Assembly (NCBI GenBank): GCA_022510405.1
Contig: JAFLTP010000017.1
Coordinates: forward strand, 1-64,000
Origin: Muribaculaceae bacterium
Lineage (GTDB): Bacteria > Bacteroidota > Bacteroidia > Bacteroidales > Muribaculaceae
Length of the DNA: 64,000 nucleotides
Direction: 5' to 3'
Positions 20,296 through 31,966 of the stretch are shown here, piece by piece (position 1 is the first letter of the stretch; the number at the start of each line of letters is the position of its first letter). The position numbers and the translations under genes are program-made. The notes under the pieces were generated by a model, which was given only the letters and a program-made list of their open reading frames with translations, was not told the origin of the DNA and ran no database searches.

Positions 20296-21639
20296 TTTAC
20301 CCATAGCAGCCTGGGCTTGCTTAAGCTGGCCCATCATCTTCATGGGGTTTTTCATATTGGTTGCAGCCTTCATCATCTTTCGGGTATCTTCAAACTGCTT
20401 AAGGAATCTGTTGACAGCTTGAATTGAGTTGCCGGATCCTTTGGCAATTCTTTGGCGACGGCTTTGATTTATAATCTCGGGGTTATGTCGTTCATAAGGG
20501 GTCATAGAATTAATCATAGCCTCAATAGAATTGAAAGCCGAGTCATCGATATCTATATCCTTTATTGCTTTGCCTACACCCGGAATCATAGAAGCGAGAT
20601 CTTTCAGATTACCCATTTTCTTAATCTGATGTATTTGATTCAGGAAGTCTTCGAAATCAAACTTATTCTTTTTGATTTTTTGTTGAAGACGTTCAGCCTC
20701 TTTTTGGTCATAGATTTCCTGAGCACGTTTAGCGAGTTCCACGATATCACCCATACCGAGGATACGACTTGCCATGCCTTCTGGATTGAATTCCTGAATG
20801 TCCTCAAGTTTTTCTCCAGTGCCGACAAATTTGATAGGTTTGTCTACAACTGAACGAATAGAAAGAGCCGCACCACCACGGGTATCACCATCAAGTTTAG
20901 TGAGAACTACACCATTGAAATCTAATCTTTGATTGAATTCTTTGGCTGTGTTCACCGCATCCTGACCGGTCATTGAGTCCACAACAAACAAGATTTCCTG
21001 AGGCTTAACAGCATTTTTTATAGACTCTATCTCGTCCATCATTTCCTTGTCGACCGCAAGACGACCGGCGGTGTCAATGATGACAACATCATATTGCTTT
21101 CTTTTCGCTTCAGCTATGGCATTTTGCGCGATTTGCACAGGATTCTTATTTTCTTCCTCAGTATAAACCGGGACATCAATTGACTGGCCGAGCACCTTCA
21201 ACTGTTCAATGGCAGCAGGACGATATACATCAGCCGCCACCAAAAGAGGATGTTTGCCCTTTGTTGATTTTAATTTTTTAGCAAGTTTCCCGGAGAAGGT
21301 AGTCTTACCCGAACCTTGAAGACCCGACATAAGGATAACCACAGGGTTACCATTCAGGTGCAAAGGAGCCTCCTGTCCTCCCATGAGGTTAGTGAGTTCC
21401 TCATGAACAATCTTCACCATCAATTCTTTAGGACGCAACGCATTGATAACGTTTTGTCCCAAAGCTTTTTTCTTGACAGTATCGGTGAAATCTTTAGCGA
21501 CACGGTAACTTACGTCCGCATCCAATAGTGCACGACGGACGTCTTTCATTGTTTCCGCGATATTTATTTCTGTAATCCTTCCTTCTCCTTTGAGGATTTT
21601 AAAGGATCTTTCAAGTCTTTCTTGTAATGAATTGAACAT
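20281..21639 (-). CDS. ffh: Signal recognition particle protein Ffh
   Basis: 452 aa; GLQGSGKTTFSGKLA, DTAGRL, TKLDGDTRGGAALS. Confidence 0.97.
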   Translation of the reverse strand: MFNSLQERLERSFKILKGEGRITEINIAETMKDVRRALLDADVSYRVAKDFTDTVKKKALGQNVINALRPKELMVKIVHEELTNLMGGQEAPLHLNGNPVVILMSGLQGSGKTTFSGKLAKKLKSTKGKHPLLVAADVYRPAAIEQLKVLGQSIDVPVYTEEENKNPVQIAQNAIAEAKRKQYDVVIIDTAGRLAVDKEMMDEIESIKNAVKPQEILFVVDSMTGQDAVNTAKEFNQRLDFNGVVLTKLDGDTRGGAALSIRSVVDKPIKFVGTGEKLEDIQEFNPEGMASRILGMGDIVELAKRAQEIYDQKEAERLQQKIKKNKFDFEDFLNQIHQIKKMGNLKDLASMIPGVGKAIKDIDIDDSAFNSIEAMINSMTPYERHNPEIINQSRRQRIAKGSGNSIQAVNRFLKQFEDTRKMMKAATNMKNPMKMMGQLKQAQAAMGKGFRK

Positions 21640-21641
21640 AA

Positions 21642-21989
21642 TTAAAGTTTGTTAGTAGCAGTGTCGGGAAAGATTATGGTGGGCTTAAATACTTTTGCTT
21701 CCTCGGGTGTCATCTGTGCATATGAAATAATAATTACCACATCGCCCGGCTGAACCTTACGAGCCGCGGCGCCATTTAAACAAATGACTCCACTACCCTC
21801 TTCTCCTCCAATAGTATAGGTGTCGAATCTTTCTCCATTATTATTATCAACGATCCATACTCTTTCTCCCTCAAGGATATTGGCCGCCTTCAAAAGAGCC
21901 CTATCGATAGTGACACTTCCAATATAGTTAAGATTCGCCTGAGTCACTGTGACCCGATGAATCTTTGATTTCATCATTTCGATCAACAT
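21642..21989 (-). CDS. panD: Aspartate 1-decarboxylase
   Basis: 115 aa; [22 protein letters not shown] with GS cleavage site. Confidence 0.97.
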   Translation of the reverse strand: MLIEMMKSKIHRVTVTQANLNYIGSVTIDRALLKAANILEGERVWIVDNNNGERFDTYTIGGEEGSGVICLNGAAARKVQPGDVVIIISYAQMTPEEAKVFKPTIIFPDTATNKL

Positions 21990-21995
21990 TTCGTA

Positions 21996-22853
21996 TCAAT
22001 TAGGAAGTCGGTAAGCAATATTGTCGATGAGTCTGACGTCACCACAGAAAACAGTGATACATCCGACAATCCAATTTGATTCCTCCCATTCCTCAACAGG
22101 CTGTAGAGTTCGGGCATCAACAATTTCAAAATATTCAACCCTCATACCGGGAATAGCGTCGATTCTTTCCACAACTGTGTCATGAGTGGCACGAACGGAA
22201 TGATCCTGACTGTATTCTACACTATATTTAAGGGTGGCATAAATTTCCGGAGCGAGTTTTCTTTGCTCCTCATCGAGTCTGGCATTTCTACTCGAGAGGG
22301 CCAGCCCGTCTGGAGACCTCTTGATAGGACAAGCCACTATCTCCACATCCAATCCTTCACTTTTGATGAGGTTTCTGACCACTGCTATTTGTTGAAAATC
22401 CTTTTCTCCGAAATAAGCCCTGTGAGGGTTGACCAATCTGAACAGGATATCGAGCACCCTCGCCACTCCCTGGAAATGTCCGGGACGATATTTACCTTCC
22501 ATCACCTCCGCAACACCACCGAGATTATATTCTTTACAATTTTTATTATCATCGGGATACATTTCCTTGGCAGTCGGAGCAAAAACAGCATCTACACCTG
22601 CAGCAGCCAGAAGTTTGAAATCCTCTTCTTCAGTGCGTGGATATTTATCAAAATCATCCGCATTATTAAATTGGATCGGGTTGACAAAAAGGCTGACTAC
22701 AACTACTTCATTTTCTTTAACTGCCTTATTAACGAGAGACATATGTCCCTCATGAAGTGCACCCATTGTGGGCACAAACCCCACAGAAGCACCTCTGTCT
22801 CTCTGACGGACTCTATATTCCGTCATATCATAGAGAGTCCTGATTATTTTCAT
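21996..22853 (-). CDS. panC: Pantothenate synthetase
   Basis: 285 aa; GFVPTMGALHEGHMSLV, FVNPIQF, YFGEKDFQQ. Confidence 0.97.
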   Translation of the reverse strand: MKIIRTLYDMTEYRVRQRDRGASVGFVPTMGALHEGHMSLVNKAVKENEVVVVSLFVNPIQFNNADDFDKYPRTEEEDFKLLAAAGVDAVFAPTAKEMYPDDNKNCKEYNLGGVAEVMEGKYRPGHFQGVARVLDILFRLVNPHRAYFGEKDFQQIAVVRNLIKSEGLDVEIVACPIKRSPDGLALSSRNARLDEEQRKLAPEIYATLKYSVEYSQDHSVRATHDTVVERIDAIPGMRVEYFEIVDARTLQPVEEWEESNWIVGCITVFCGDVRLIDNIAYRLPN

Positions 22854-23056
22854 TGCTTATGTAAGTTTTGGTAAGGGTAAACCCTCATAAAATTACCACA
22901 AAATTAGTGATTTATTCATAATTACCCAATGTATGAGAAAAAATCGTTAACTTTGCACCTTGAAACCATACATTATAATATCCGTTCTTAGGATTGAAAG
23001 ATAAGAATTAACCGTTGATTATCAGACTACGGGATAAAAATCTACAAAGTAAAGCA

Positions 23057-23869
23057 ATGGCAAAAGAGCGTATACTTTTTATCACCCAGGAAATCACCCC
23101 TTACATTTCAGCAAACCCTGTGTCATCATTGGGTAAATTTTTACCAGTGAGCATGCAAGACAAAGGATTTGAAGTGAGAACCTTCATGCCCAAGTTTGGA
23201 GCTGTAAACGAAAGACGGAATCAACTTCATGAGGTGATACGACTTTCCGGAATAAATATCAATATAGATGACAACGATCATCCTCTGGTTATAAAAGTGG
23301 CATCTTTACAGCCTTCCAGAATACAAGTCTATTTCATAGATAACGATGACTTTTTCCAGAAACTTGAATCGGATATTGACGTATCGGGAGTTAATCGAGA
23401 AGACAATGATGAAAGAGCGATATTTTTCTCAAGGGGCACTATGGAAACTGCTAAGAAATTACGTTGGGATCCAAAAATTATACACTGTTCCGGATGGATC
23501 ACTTCACTGATCCCAATTTATATCAAAAGACTCTACGGAGATGATTTGTCTTTTAAAAACAGCAAGATAGTTTATTCTATCCAACCGGCCAAAGATATGG
23601 CGCCGATCAATCCCAAGATAATAAACAAACTAAAGGCTGAAGGAATTTCCTCTCGTGATCTTAAAAAATATGCCTCTGACACCACTGATGTGAATACCTT
23701 GCATAAGATAGGCATTGATTATGCACATGGAATAATCGTGAATGATCCTGAGATTGATCCATCATTGCTTGACTACATCAAAGAGAGCGGTAAACCTCTG
23801 TTGATGGCACCGGATATGGAACTTGACGCCGACAAATATTTAGAATTCTATAACTCACTTTGCAACTAA
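23057..23869 (+). CDS. Single-domain glycogen/starch synthase-like protein (GT5 catalytic N-domain only)
   Basis: MAKERILFITQEITPYISANPVSSLGKFLP; about 270 aa, no GT1-like C-domain; ORF caller used an upstream start at 23015. Confidence 0.8.
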   Translation: MAKERILFITQEITPYISANPVSSLGKFLPVSMQDKGFEVRTFMPKFGAVNERRNQLHEVIRLSGININIDDNDHPLVIKVASLQPSRIQVYFIDNDDFFQKLESDIDVSGVNREDNDERAIFFSRGTMETAKKLRWDPKIIHCSGWITSLIPIYIKRLYGDDLSFKNSKIVYSIQPAKDMAPINPKIINKLKAEGISSRDLKKYASDTTDVNTLHKIGIDYAHGIIVNDPEIDPSLLDYIKESGKPLLMAPDMELDADKYLEFYNSLCN

Positions 23870-23896
23870 CCCCGGGAAAGAAAAAGGGTACCGAGA

Positions 23897-25333
23897 ATGA
23901 AATTATATAAATTATCAGGAATTTTTATAGTATTAGGATTTCTCGCAGCGACGACAGCCTGCGAAGATGAAACAACCACAATCGGTAGTGCGATTGCCTC
24001 CGGTGAGGTAGATATCAATGTGGATACTTTTTATTTCAATTTGGAAGGGAAAGCTAAAGCTATATCCAACTTTGATTCTAAGACCGGCAACTTGATGTTG
24101 GGAAGTATAAACACTCCGGATTATGGTTCCCTCAACTGTTCATTTGTGACCAGGTTGATGTGTGTGCCTAAACTTGATGTGGCAGATTCTCTGTTAAAGA
24201 CAAATTTAGTTGATAGGGTTGATTCCTGTAAATTAATTCTGGGAGCAAACAGGAATGATATCATAGGGGATTCTTTGGCACCACAAAAACTGTCGGTTTA
24301 TACCCTCACTCAACAGTTGCCTTCTAATATCAACAATCTATTTAATCCGGAAGGATATTACAATGCCGGTTCTCCTTTAGCTTCCAAAAGCTATACACTT
24401 TCAGAAATTTCTGGAACCGATTCCGCTTTTTATAATAATTCTTTCGTAGATTTATCAGTAGACCTTCCCGTAAGTTTTGGAAAAGAAATATTTGAAAAAT
24501 ACCTAAACGAACCGGAAATATTTCAATGGCCACAAACGATGGCAGAGAAATTTCTTCCGGGCTTTTATGTAAAATCCACCTTCGGAAAAGGTTGCGTAGC
24601 GAATATCAAGAGCGCGTATGTAGCAGTTTTTTATTATAACCTTGACACAAAAACAGTAGTAGAAGATTCCGATACAATAGTCACCCAGGTACACGTACGT
24701 AACGTGACATTTCCCTTCACCGTTTCTCCTGAAGTGTTGAGCAGCAACAATATAACCTATGAGCCATCGCAACAGGTAAAGGATAAGAATTCAATTGAAG
24801 ACGGACAAGTGGTTATTACTACACCCGGAGGTTATATTGCAACTTATGAATTTCCCGCCGCTCCATTGATTGAAAGGTATAAGGAAAAGAATGTACACTT
24901 ATCTACAGTTAACGATCTGATCCTATACATACCGGCCGAAGCATTCGATTCAGAATCAGGAATTAGTGTGGCTGAAAACCTTTTGATGATAAAGAGTTCC
25001 GAATATGAGAATTTCTTTAAAAACAACAAGACACCTGATAACCTGACTTCATTTACAGGTGTGTATGATCCCGCCAACAAAAGATATTATTTCACTACAC
25101 TGCGTAGTTATTTCCTTGAGTTGCTGAATAAAGATGATCTCACACCGGAAGATTTGGAATTTACACTTGTTCCTGTAGAAATAGAGACTGAGACACAAAA
25201 CAATTATTATTACACAACGAGTACGACATATGTCACCAAATGTGTACCGTATACTTCAAAGCCAACAATGACACTTTTGAAGACAGATGAAGCAATAGTG
25301 ACTTTCTCGTTCTCTACACAAGTGATTGATTAA
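23897..25333 (+). CDS. DUF4270 family lipoprotein
   Basis: 478 aa; lipobox AATTAC, CEDETTTIGSAIASGEVDI. Confidence 0.85.
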   Translation: MKLYKLSGIFIVLGFLAATTACEDETTTIGSAIASGEVDINVDTFYFNLEGKAKAISNFDSKTGNLMLGSINTPDYGSLNCSFVTRLMCVPKLDVADSLLKTNLVDRVDSCKLILGANRNDIIGDSLAPQKLSVYTLTQQLPSNINNLFNPEGYYNAGSPLASKSYTLSEISGTDSAFYNNSFVDLSVDLPVSFGKEIFEKYLNEPEIFQWPQTMAEKFLPGFYVKSTFGKGCVANIKSAYVAVFYYNLDTKTVVEDSDTIVTQVHVRNVTFPFTVSPEVLSSNNITYEPSQQVKDKNSIEDGQVVITTPGGYIATYEFPAAPLIERYKEKNVHLSTVNDLILYIPAEAFDSESGISVAENLLMIKSSEYENFFKNNKTPDNLTSFTGVYDPANKRYYFTTLRSYFLELLNKDDLTPEDLEFTLVPVEIETETQNNYYYTTSTTYVTKCVPYTSKPTMTLLKTDEAIVTFSFSTQVID

Positions 25334-26426
25334 CTTAATGTGGAACCTTATATATACCGTAATATCGGTTCTATCCACTCTCCCATTGAGCATCGTTGCT
25401 CCCGAAGCCACATTGGTTTTTGTGGGAGACGCCATGCAACATCAAGCACAACTTGACAAAGCCTTGGAAATTGGTAAGGATGAATATGATTATTCAGAAT
25501 GCTTTAACCTAATTTCAACGGCTATATCAGAAGCGGATTACGCGGTTTGTAATCTTGAAGTTCCATTAGGAGGAGGACCCGATTATTCCGGATATCCTTG
25601 TTTCAGCGCTCCTGACAGTTATGCCGAGTCATTAAAGGAGGCCGGTTTCGACATGTTGTTGACGGCCAACAATCATTGCCTTGACCGGAGAGGGAAAGCC
25701 GCTAAAAGGACGTTGAACGCTTTAGATAGTTTACAGATTGACCACATCGGGACTTTCCGTTCAGTAGAAGAAAGGGACTCTTTGGCGCCTTATATAAAAG
25801 ATATAAATGGTTTCAAAATTGCTTTTTTGAATTATACTTACGGCACCAATGGTATCAAACCTGATGAAGGAATTGAAGTAGCTTTAATAGATAAAGAAAA
25901 AATCAAGTCGGAAATAGCTAAGGCAAGAGCCCGGGGTGCAGAAATTATTGTGGTAGCAATGCACTGGGGAATAGAATATGTACTAATAGAAAATAACGTG
26001 CAAGATGAACTTGCTGATTTTCTCATAGATAATGGCGTAGACATGATTATAGGCAGCCATCCCCATGTAGTGCAACCAATGAAAGTGGTCCATAATGAAA
26101 ATGAGAATAAAGATGTATTGGTGGTTTATTCCTTAGGTAATTTCATTTCCAATATGAAAACAGCCGACACCAGGGGCGGTGCAATGGTCTGGGCAACTTT
26201 AACAAGAGACGAAGAAGGTAGAGCACGATTTAAAGATGCCGAATATGAAATCTTATTTGCTGCGAAACCGGAAGGTAAAAGGAATTTTAGAGTTATTCCC
26301 GGTTGGCTTGAAGATTCTGTTCCTATTTATCAAAAGCAACATTGGGAAATTTTCAAGCGAGGCTCACTCAAAGTATTTGACCAACATAATGTAAATGTGC
26401 CACGTCACAAAAACTTTTCGCTTTAA
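25326..26426 (+). CDS. CapA family protein
   Basis: 366 aa; VFVGDAMQHQ, ANNHCLDRRG, GSHPHVVQP. Confidence 0.9.
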   Translation: MINLMWNLIYTVISVLSTLPLSIVAPEATLVFVGDAMQHQAQLDKALEIGKDEYDYSECFNLISTAISEADYAVCNLEVPLGGGPDYSGYPCFSAPDSYAESLKEAGFDMLLTANNHCLDRRGKAAKRTLNALDSLQIDHIGTFRSVEERDSLAPYIKDINGFKIAFLNYTYGTNGIKPDEGIEVALIDKEKIKSEIAKARARGAEIIVVAMHWGIEYVLIENNVQDELADFLIDNGVDMIIGSHPHVVQPMKVVHNENENKDVLVVYSLGNFISNMKTADTRGGAMVWATLTRDEEGRARFKDAEYEILFAAKPEGKRNFRVIPGWLEDSVPIYQKQHWEIFKRGSLKVFDQHNVNVPRHKNFSL

Positions 26427-26448
26427 TCCTTATAAATTTAAACATTAG

Positions 26449-28095
<1,647 letters not shown>

Positions 28096-28099
28096 AGAC

Positions 28100-29083
28100 A
28101 TGAATTTTAAAGTATTTTTTACAGCAATCATATTTTCAGTCATTACAGTGAGCGTCATGGCTGAAAATTATAATGTAACACCAAAGGAACAGCAACAAAT
28201 CTTAGAAGAGGCAGACAACTGGATTGACGAGATGCCTGATGGACTAAATGACAGATTGAGTGATGCTGTGAACCATGCAATGCATGGATTCTATTCGGAA
28301 ATAGAACTTTTTAGGAATGCTGCTGATACTACAAATATCGGAAAATATAAAGTTAAGGTAGAGAATCTTACCGGAGGTAAACTTGGGGAACTTTCCTTAA
28401 GAATATATTCAGCAACAGAGAGCACTACCCCACTTTTTATCTATTTTCATGGAGGAGGTTGGAGTCTCGGGTCTATAGAAACCACCGACAAATTTTGCAG
28501 GGCTTTGGCATCCGAAGGGAAAGTGAAGATAGTGTCAGTTGAATATGCGCTGGCTCCTGAGAATCCATTTCCTAACGGATTAAAGCAATGCATAGATGCA
28601 GTTGACTACATATTAACCAAGTCCAAAGAGTGGCATTTTGATGTAAATAACGTATCTTTAGGAGGTGATGGAGCCGGAGGTAATTTAGCTTTGGGTACTT
28701 ATTCTAAGATAGAGGGAAACGACAGAATCAAATCTATCGTTCTATATTATCCGTTGATTAACAGTTCAGGCACTTTGGATCCGGCATCCAAAAGAGAATA
28801 CGGAAGAGGCTACGGATTCGATTCAAGATTATGGGAAGCCTTCATTGAAGCATATAAAGACAATACAACGGATCTAAATAAACTTGAAACCCTCCCTCCC
28901 ACACTTTTAATAGGCGCAGGAAGGGATATAATAATCGAAGAGGAAAGATTATTCTCTAAAGCCTTTCCCGGCATCACTTATGTCTTATTAGAGGGAGCTA
29001 TTCATGGCTTTATAACTGACGGACACCAGCCCACAGCCTTTAATAAAGCAGTAGCATTGACGGATGAGTTTTTGACTCGATAA
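28100..29083 (+). CDS. Alpha/beta hydrolase (HSL/esterase type)
   Basis: 327 aa; YFHGGGWSLGS, GGDGAGGNLA. Confidence 0.88.
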   Translation: MNFKVFFTAIIFSVITVSVMAENYNVTPKEQQQILEEADNWIDEMPDGLNDRLSDAVNHAMHGFYSEIELFRNAADTTNIGKYKVKVENLTGGKLGELSLRIYSATESTTPLFIYFHGGGWSLGSIETTDKFCRALASEGKVKIVSVEYALAPENPFPNGLKQCIDAVDYILTKSKEWHFDVNNVSLGGDGAGGNLALGTYSKIEGNDRIKSIVLYYPLINSSGTLDPASKREYGRGYGFDSRLWEAFIEAYKDNTTDLNKLETLPPTLLIGAGRDIIIEEERLFSKAFPGITYVLLEGAIHGFITDGHQPTAFNKAVALTDEFLTR

Positions 29084-29102
29084 TACTTTAAAGGATAAAT
29101 TA

Positions 29103-29135
29103 AAAATGGCACTCTCAATTGGGAATGCCATTTTT
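29103..29135. terminator. Bidirectional terminator
   Basis: AAAAATGGCA...TGCCATTTTT. Confidence 0.85.
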
Positions 29136-29162
29136 AATTTTATTTATATGAGTATTTATTTT

Positions 29163-29456
29163 TTAAATCTGATAATCCACGCAAGCTCTATCCAATTTAT
29201 ATGGGGCTATTATGGCTACTGCAGCCTGATGAGCAGGATGAGCTGAATAAATTGCAACATCTTCCATACTGTCGGCAGTGGCTGTCAATACTAAATCCCA
29301 TGTTTCAGCAGGATTCATATTGATTCCTACATCAATACTTTTCAACTGAGGGATTTCGCAAGGCAGTTGAATAAGGGCTTCCATGAATTTTGTGGCGATA
29401 TCCTTTCTTTCATCGGGAGAACCCTTGAATTTAAACATCACAATATGTTTGATCAT
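29163..29456 (-). CDS. Dabb family (stress-responsive) protein
   Basis: 97 aa; MIKHIVMFKFK. Confidence 0.85.
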   Translation of the reverse strand: MIKHIVMFKFKGSPDERKDIATKFMEALIQLPCEIPQLKSIDVGINMNPAETWDLVLTATADSMEDVAIYSAHPAHQAAVAIIAPYKLDRACVDYQI

Positions 29457-29501
29457 GGGATTTGAGGTGTTTAAATCTAATTGTTTTTAAGTTTGGGATT
29501 A

Positions 29502-29879
29502 TTAGGCATGGTAAGCTATCACTTCAATTTCCACAAGGGCTTGTTTTGGAAGTTCCTTAACGGCGAAAGCAGCTCTTGCAGGATAAACTTTCTTGAAATA
29601 CTCGGCATATACTTCATTCATATCACCGAAAAGAGACATATCTGCCAAATAAACGGTGCTTTTCACTACATCATCAAGTGTTGCTCCGTCTTCTTCAAGA
29701 ATAGCTTTAATGTTCTCAATACTTTGACGTGTCTGGTCCTTGATTTCACGAGGCATCTCGCCGTTAGAGGCATTGATGGGCAACTGACCCGATACGAAAA
29801 TTAAATTTCCTGCCTTAACTGCCTGGCTATAGGGACCAATTGCTCCCGGTGCTTTCTTTGAATTTAATTCTGTTTTCAT
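29502..29879 (-). CDS. ridA: RidA family protein
   Basis: 125 aa; [38 protein letters not shown]. Confidence 0.93.
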   Translation of the reverse strand: MKTELNSKKAPGAIGPYSQAVKAGNLIFVSGQLPINASNGEMPREIKDQTRQSIENIKAILEEDGATLDDVVKSTVYLADMSLFGDMNEVYAEYFKKVYPARAAFAVKELPKQALVEIEVIAYHA

Positions 29880-29894
29880 GATATCTTTTTAAAT

Positions 29895-29970
29895 TGGAGC
29901 CGCGACCGGGACTCGAACCCGGGACCTTTTCGTTACGAATGAAATGCTCTACCGACTGAGCTATTGCGGC
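29895..29970 (-). tRNA. tRNA-Thr (CGT anticodon)
   Basis: 76-nt cloverleaf GCCGCAA-TA-GCTC..., anticodon loop TTCGTAA, T-loop TTCGAGT, encoded CCA. Confidence 0.93.
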
Positions 29971-30128
29971 TGATAAGATTCAGAGATAAATCCTGAAAAT
30001 TAAGTGGTATGCAAAATTAAAGGTTTTTTCTTTTATTTCCAACACAACAAAAGAAATGAATAAAAAATCCGGCAATGGAAATTCATGCCGGATTCAAAAT
30101 TTTAAGAAAAGTAATTATTGCAATGTAA

Positions 30129-31466
30129 TTAAATGATGCCCTGTCCCATCATAGCGTCTGCCACCTTCATGAAGCCTGCAATATTAGCACCCTTCATATA
30201 GTTGATATAACCATCAGGTTGTTTGCCATATTCAACACAAGCTTCATGGATAGAACTCATGATTTCATGAAGTTTGGCATCCACCTGTTCAGCGCTCCAT
30301 TGGAGGTGTTCGGCATCCTGAGTCATTTCAAGACCGGAAGTAGCCACACCACCGGCGTTAACAGCCTTACCCGGGCAATAAGTGATTTTGGCAGCAATGA
30401 AGGCATCGATAGCTTCAGGAGTGCAACCCATGTTGCTGACTTCTGCACATAGAAGTACTCCATTATTTATAAGCATCTTGGCATCCTCGCCATTGAGTTC
30501 GTTCTGAGTAGCACATGGAAGGGCTATGTCGACTTTCTGTTCCCATGGTTTTCTTCCTGGGAAGAAAGTAGAGCCGGGGAATTTTTCAGCATAAGGAGCA
30601 ACGATATCATCACCTGTTGCACGTAGCTCGAGCATATAAGCAATTTTTTCTTTGTCAAGACCGGCAGGATCAAGGATATAACCGTCGGGACCTGAAATAG
30701 TAATAACTTTAGCCCCAAGTTCAGTTGCTTTTTCTGCAGCTCCCCAAGCAACATTACCGAAACCGGAAATCGCGATTGTCTTACCTTTTATGTCTAAACC
30801 TTTTTCTTTCAAAACGTCCTGAACGAAATAGAGTGCACCATACCCTGTTGCTTCAGGTCGAATTCTCGAGCCACCAAAACTCAAGCCCTTACCGGTGAAA
30901 GTGCCTGTGTTTTCGCGAGCAAGTTTCTTATACATTCCATACATGTATCCAACTTCACGTCCTCCTACGCCTATATCACCTGCAGGCACGTCGCGATCGG
31001 GACCAAGATTTCTCCAAAGTTCGAGAATGAAAGCCTGGCAGAAACGCATGATTTCAGCGTCGCTCTTGCCTCTGGGACTAAAGTCTGAACCACCTTTGGC
31101 ACCTCCCATTGGAAGAGTGGTGAGCGCATTTTTGAAAGTCTGTTCAAATCCGAGGAACTTAAGGATGGAAAGATTTACAGAAGCATGGAATCGGATGCCA
31201 CCTTTATAGGGACCAATGGCATTATTAAATTGAACGCGGTAACCGATATTGTTTTGAACTTCACCCTTGTCGTCTACCCAAGTGACACGGAAGGTGAAGA
31301 TACGGTCGGGTTCCACCATTCTTTCAATGATACGGGCTTTTTCAAATTCCGGATGGCGATTGTAGACTTCTTCAACTGAAAGGAGAACTTCCTTAACTGC
31401 CTGAAGATACTCATTTTCGCCGGGGTGCTTTGCCTCCAAACCGGACATGATCTCATTAATGTTCAT
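30129..31466 (-). CDS. gdhA: NADP-specific glutamate dehydrogenase
   Basis: 445 aa; GYRVQFNNAIGPYKGGIRFH, GGAKGGSDFSPRGKSD. Confidence 0.96.
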   Translation of the reverse strand: MNINEIMSGLEAKHPGENEYLQAVKEVLLSVEEVYNRHPEFEKARIIERMVEPDRIFTFRVTWVDDKGEVQNNIGYRVQFNNAIGPYKGGIRFHASVNLSILKFLGFEQTFKNALTTLPMGGAKGGSDFSPRGKSDAEIMRFCQAFILELWRNLGPDRDVPAGDIGVGGREVGYMYGMYKKLARENTGTFTGKGLSFGGSRIRPEATGYGALYFVQDVLKEKGLDIKGKTIAISGFGNVAWGAAEKATELGAKVITISGPDGYILDPAGLDKEKIAYMLELRATGDDIVAPYAEKFPGSTFFPGRKPWEQKVDIALPCATQNELNGEDAKMLINNGVLLCAEVSNMGCTPEAIDAFIAAKITYCPGKAVNAGGVATSGLEMTQDAEHLQWSAEQVDAKLHEIMSSIHEACVEYGKQPDGYINYMKGANIAGFMKVADAMMGQGII

Positions 31467-31608
31467 GTTTTTAGATTAGATTTTTTGGTTAGAAGATTGA
31501 TCAATTAAAAAGAGTTTTTCATGCGGGACCTTAAGTTGCGCATATCATTTACTTACATATTGCAATCAAATATGCTTGACAACCATAGTTCCTTACATGT
31601 TTCACTTG

Positions 31609-31639
31609 CAAAAATAAAGTTTAATTTTATTTCTCCAAA
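31609..31639 (-). promoter_or_regulatory. gdhA promoter TTTG-N19-TATTTTTG
   Basis: Reverse complement TTTG gagaaataaaattaaactt TATTTTTG; predicts a leader of about 135 nt. Confidence 0.8.
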
Positions 31640-31662
31640 ATTTTTCTAAGAATTTTTTTGTA

Positions 31663-31800
31663 AAAAATAAAAAAGGAACCGATCCTAAAACCGGTCCCCT
31701 TCGAATAATTAGGATTAGGCGTCGAATTGTTTTTCAATAATCATGTTTTGGCTCTGACGCCTAAAAAAGTAATTGCCTAATCCTTATTATCTTTTACCTT
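31663..31800 (-). ncRNA. Candidate small RNA with two mutually exclusive stems and terminator
   Basis: 31705-31720 pairs with 31775-31790 (16 bp, one mismatch); 31715-31723 pairs with 31756-31764 (9 bp); terminator hairpin 31674-31700 followed on minus strand by TTTTTTATTTTTT. Confidence 0.45.
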
Positions 31801-31966
31801 TTCGTTTGTTTGCTCTTTTATCTTATAACATAAAGAGGATGAAATAGTTTGTTAAGAGGTGTTAAAAATAAATATTTTGATAAACAACCCATTTTAACTA
31901 ATTTCGCAATTAGTAGCAAAGAATACTTTTTTCGCCCTAATAGGTATATAAAGGAAACCAAGAGAA

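Noticed and set aside
22182-22874. 230-aa plus-strand ORF opposite panC
   Set aside because: Complete overlap with a confidently identified panC on the minus strand; no domain.
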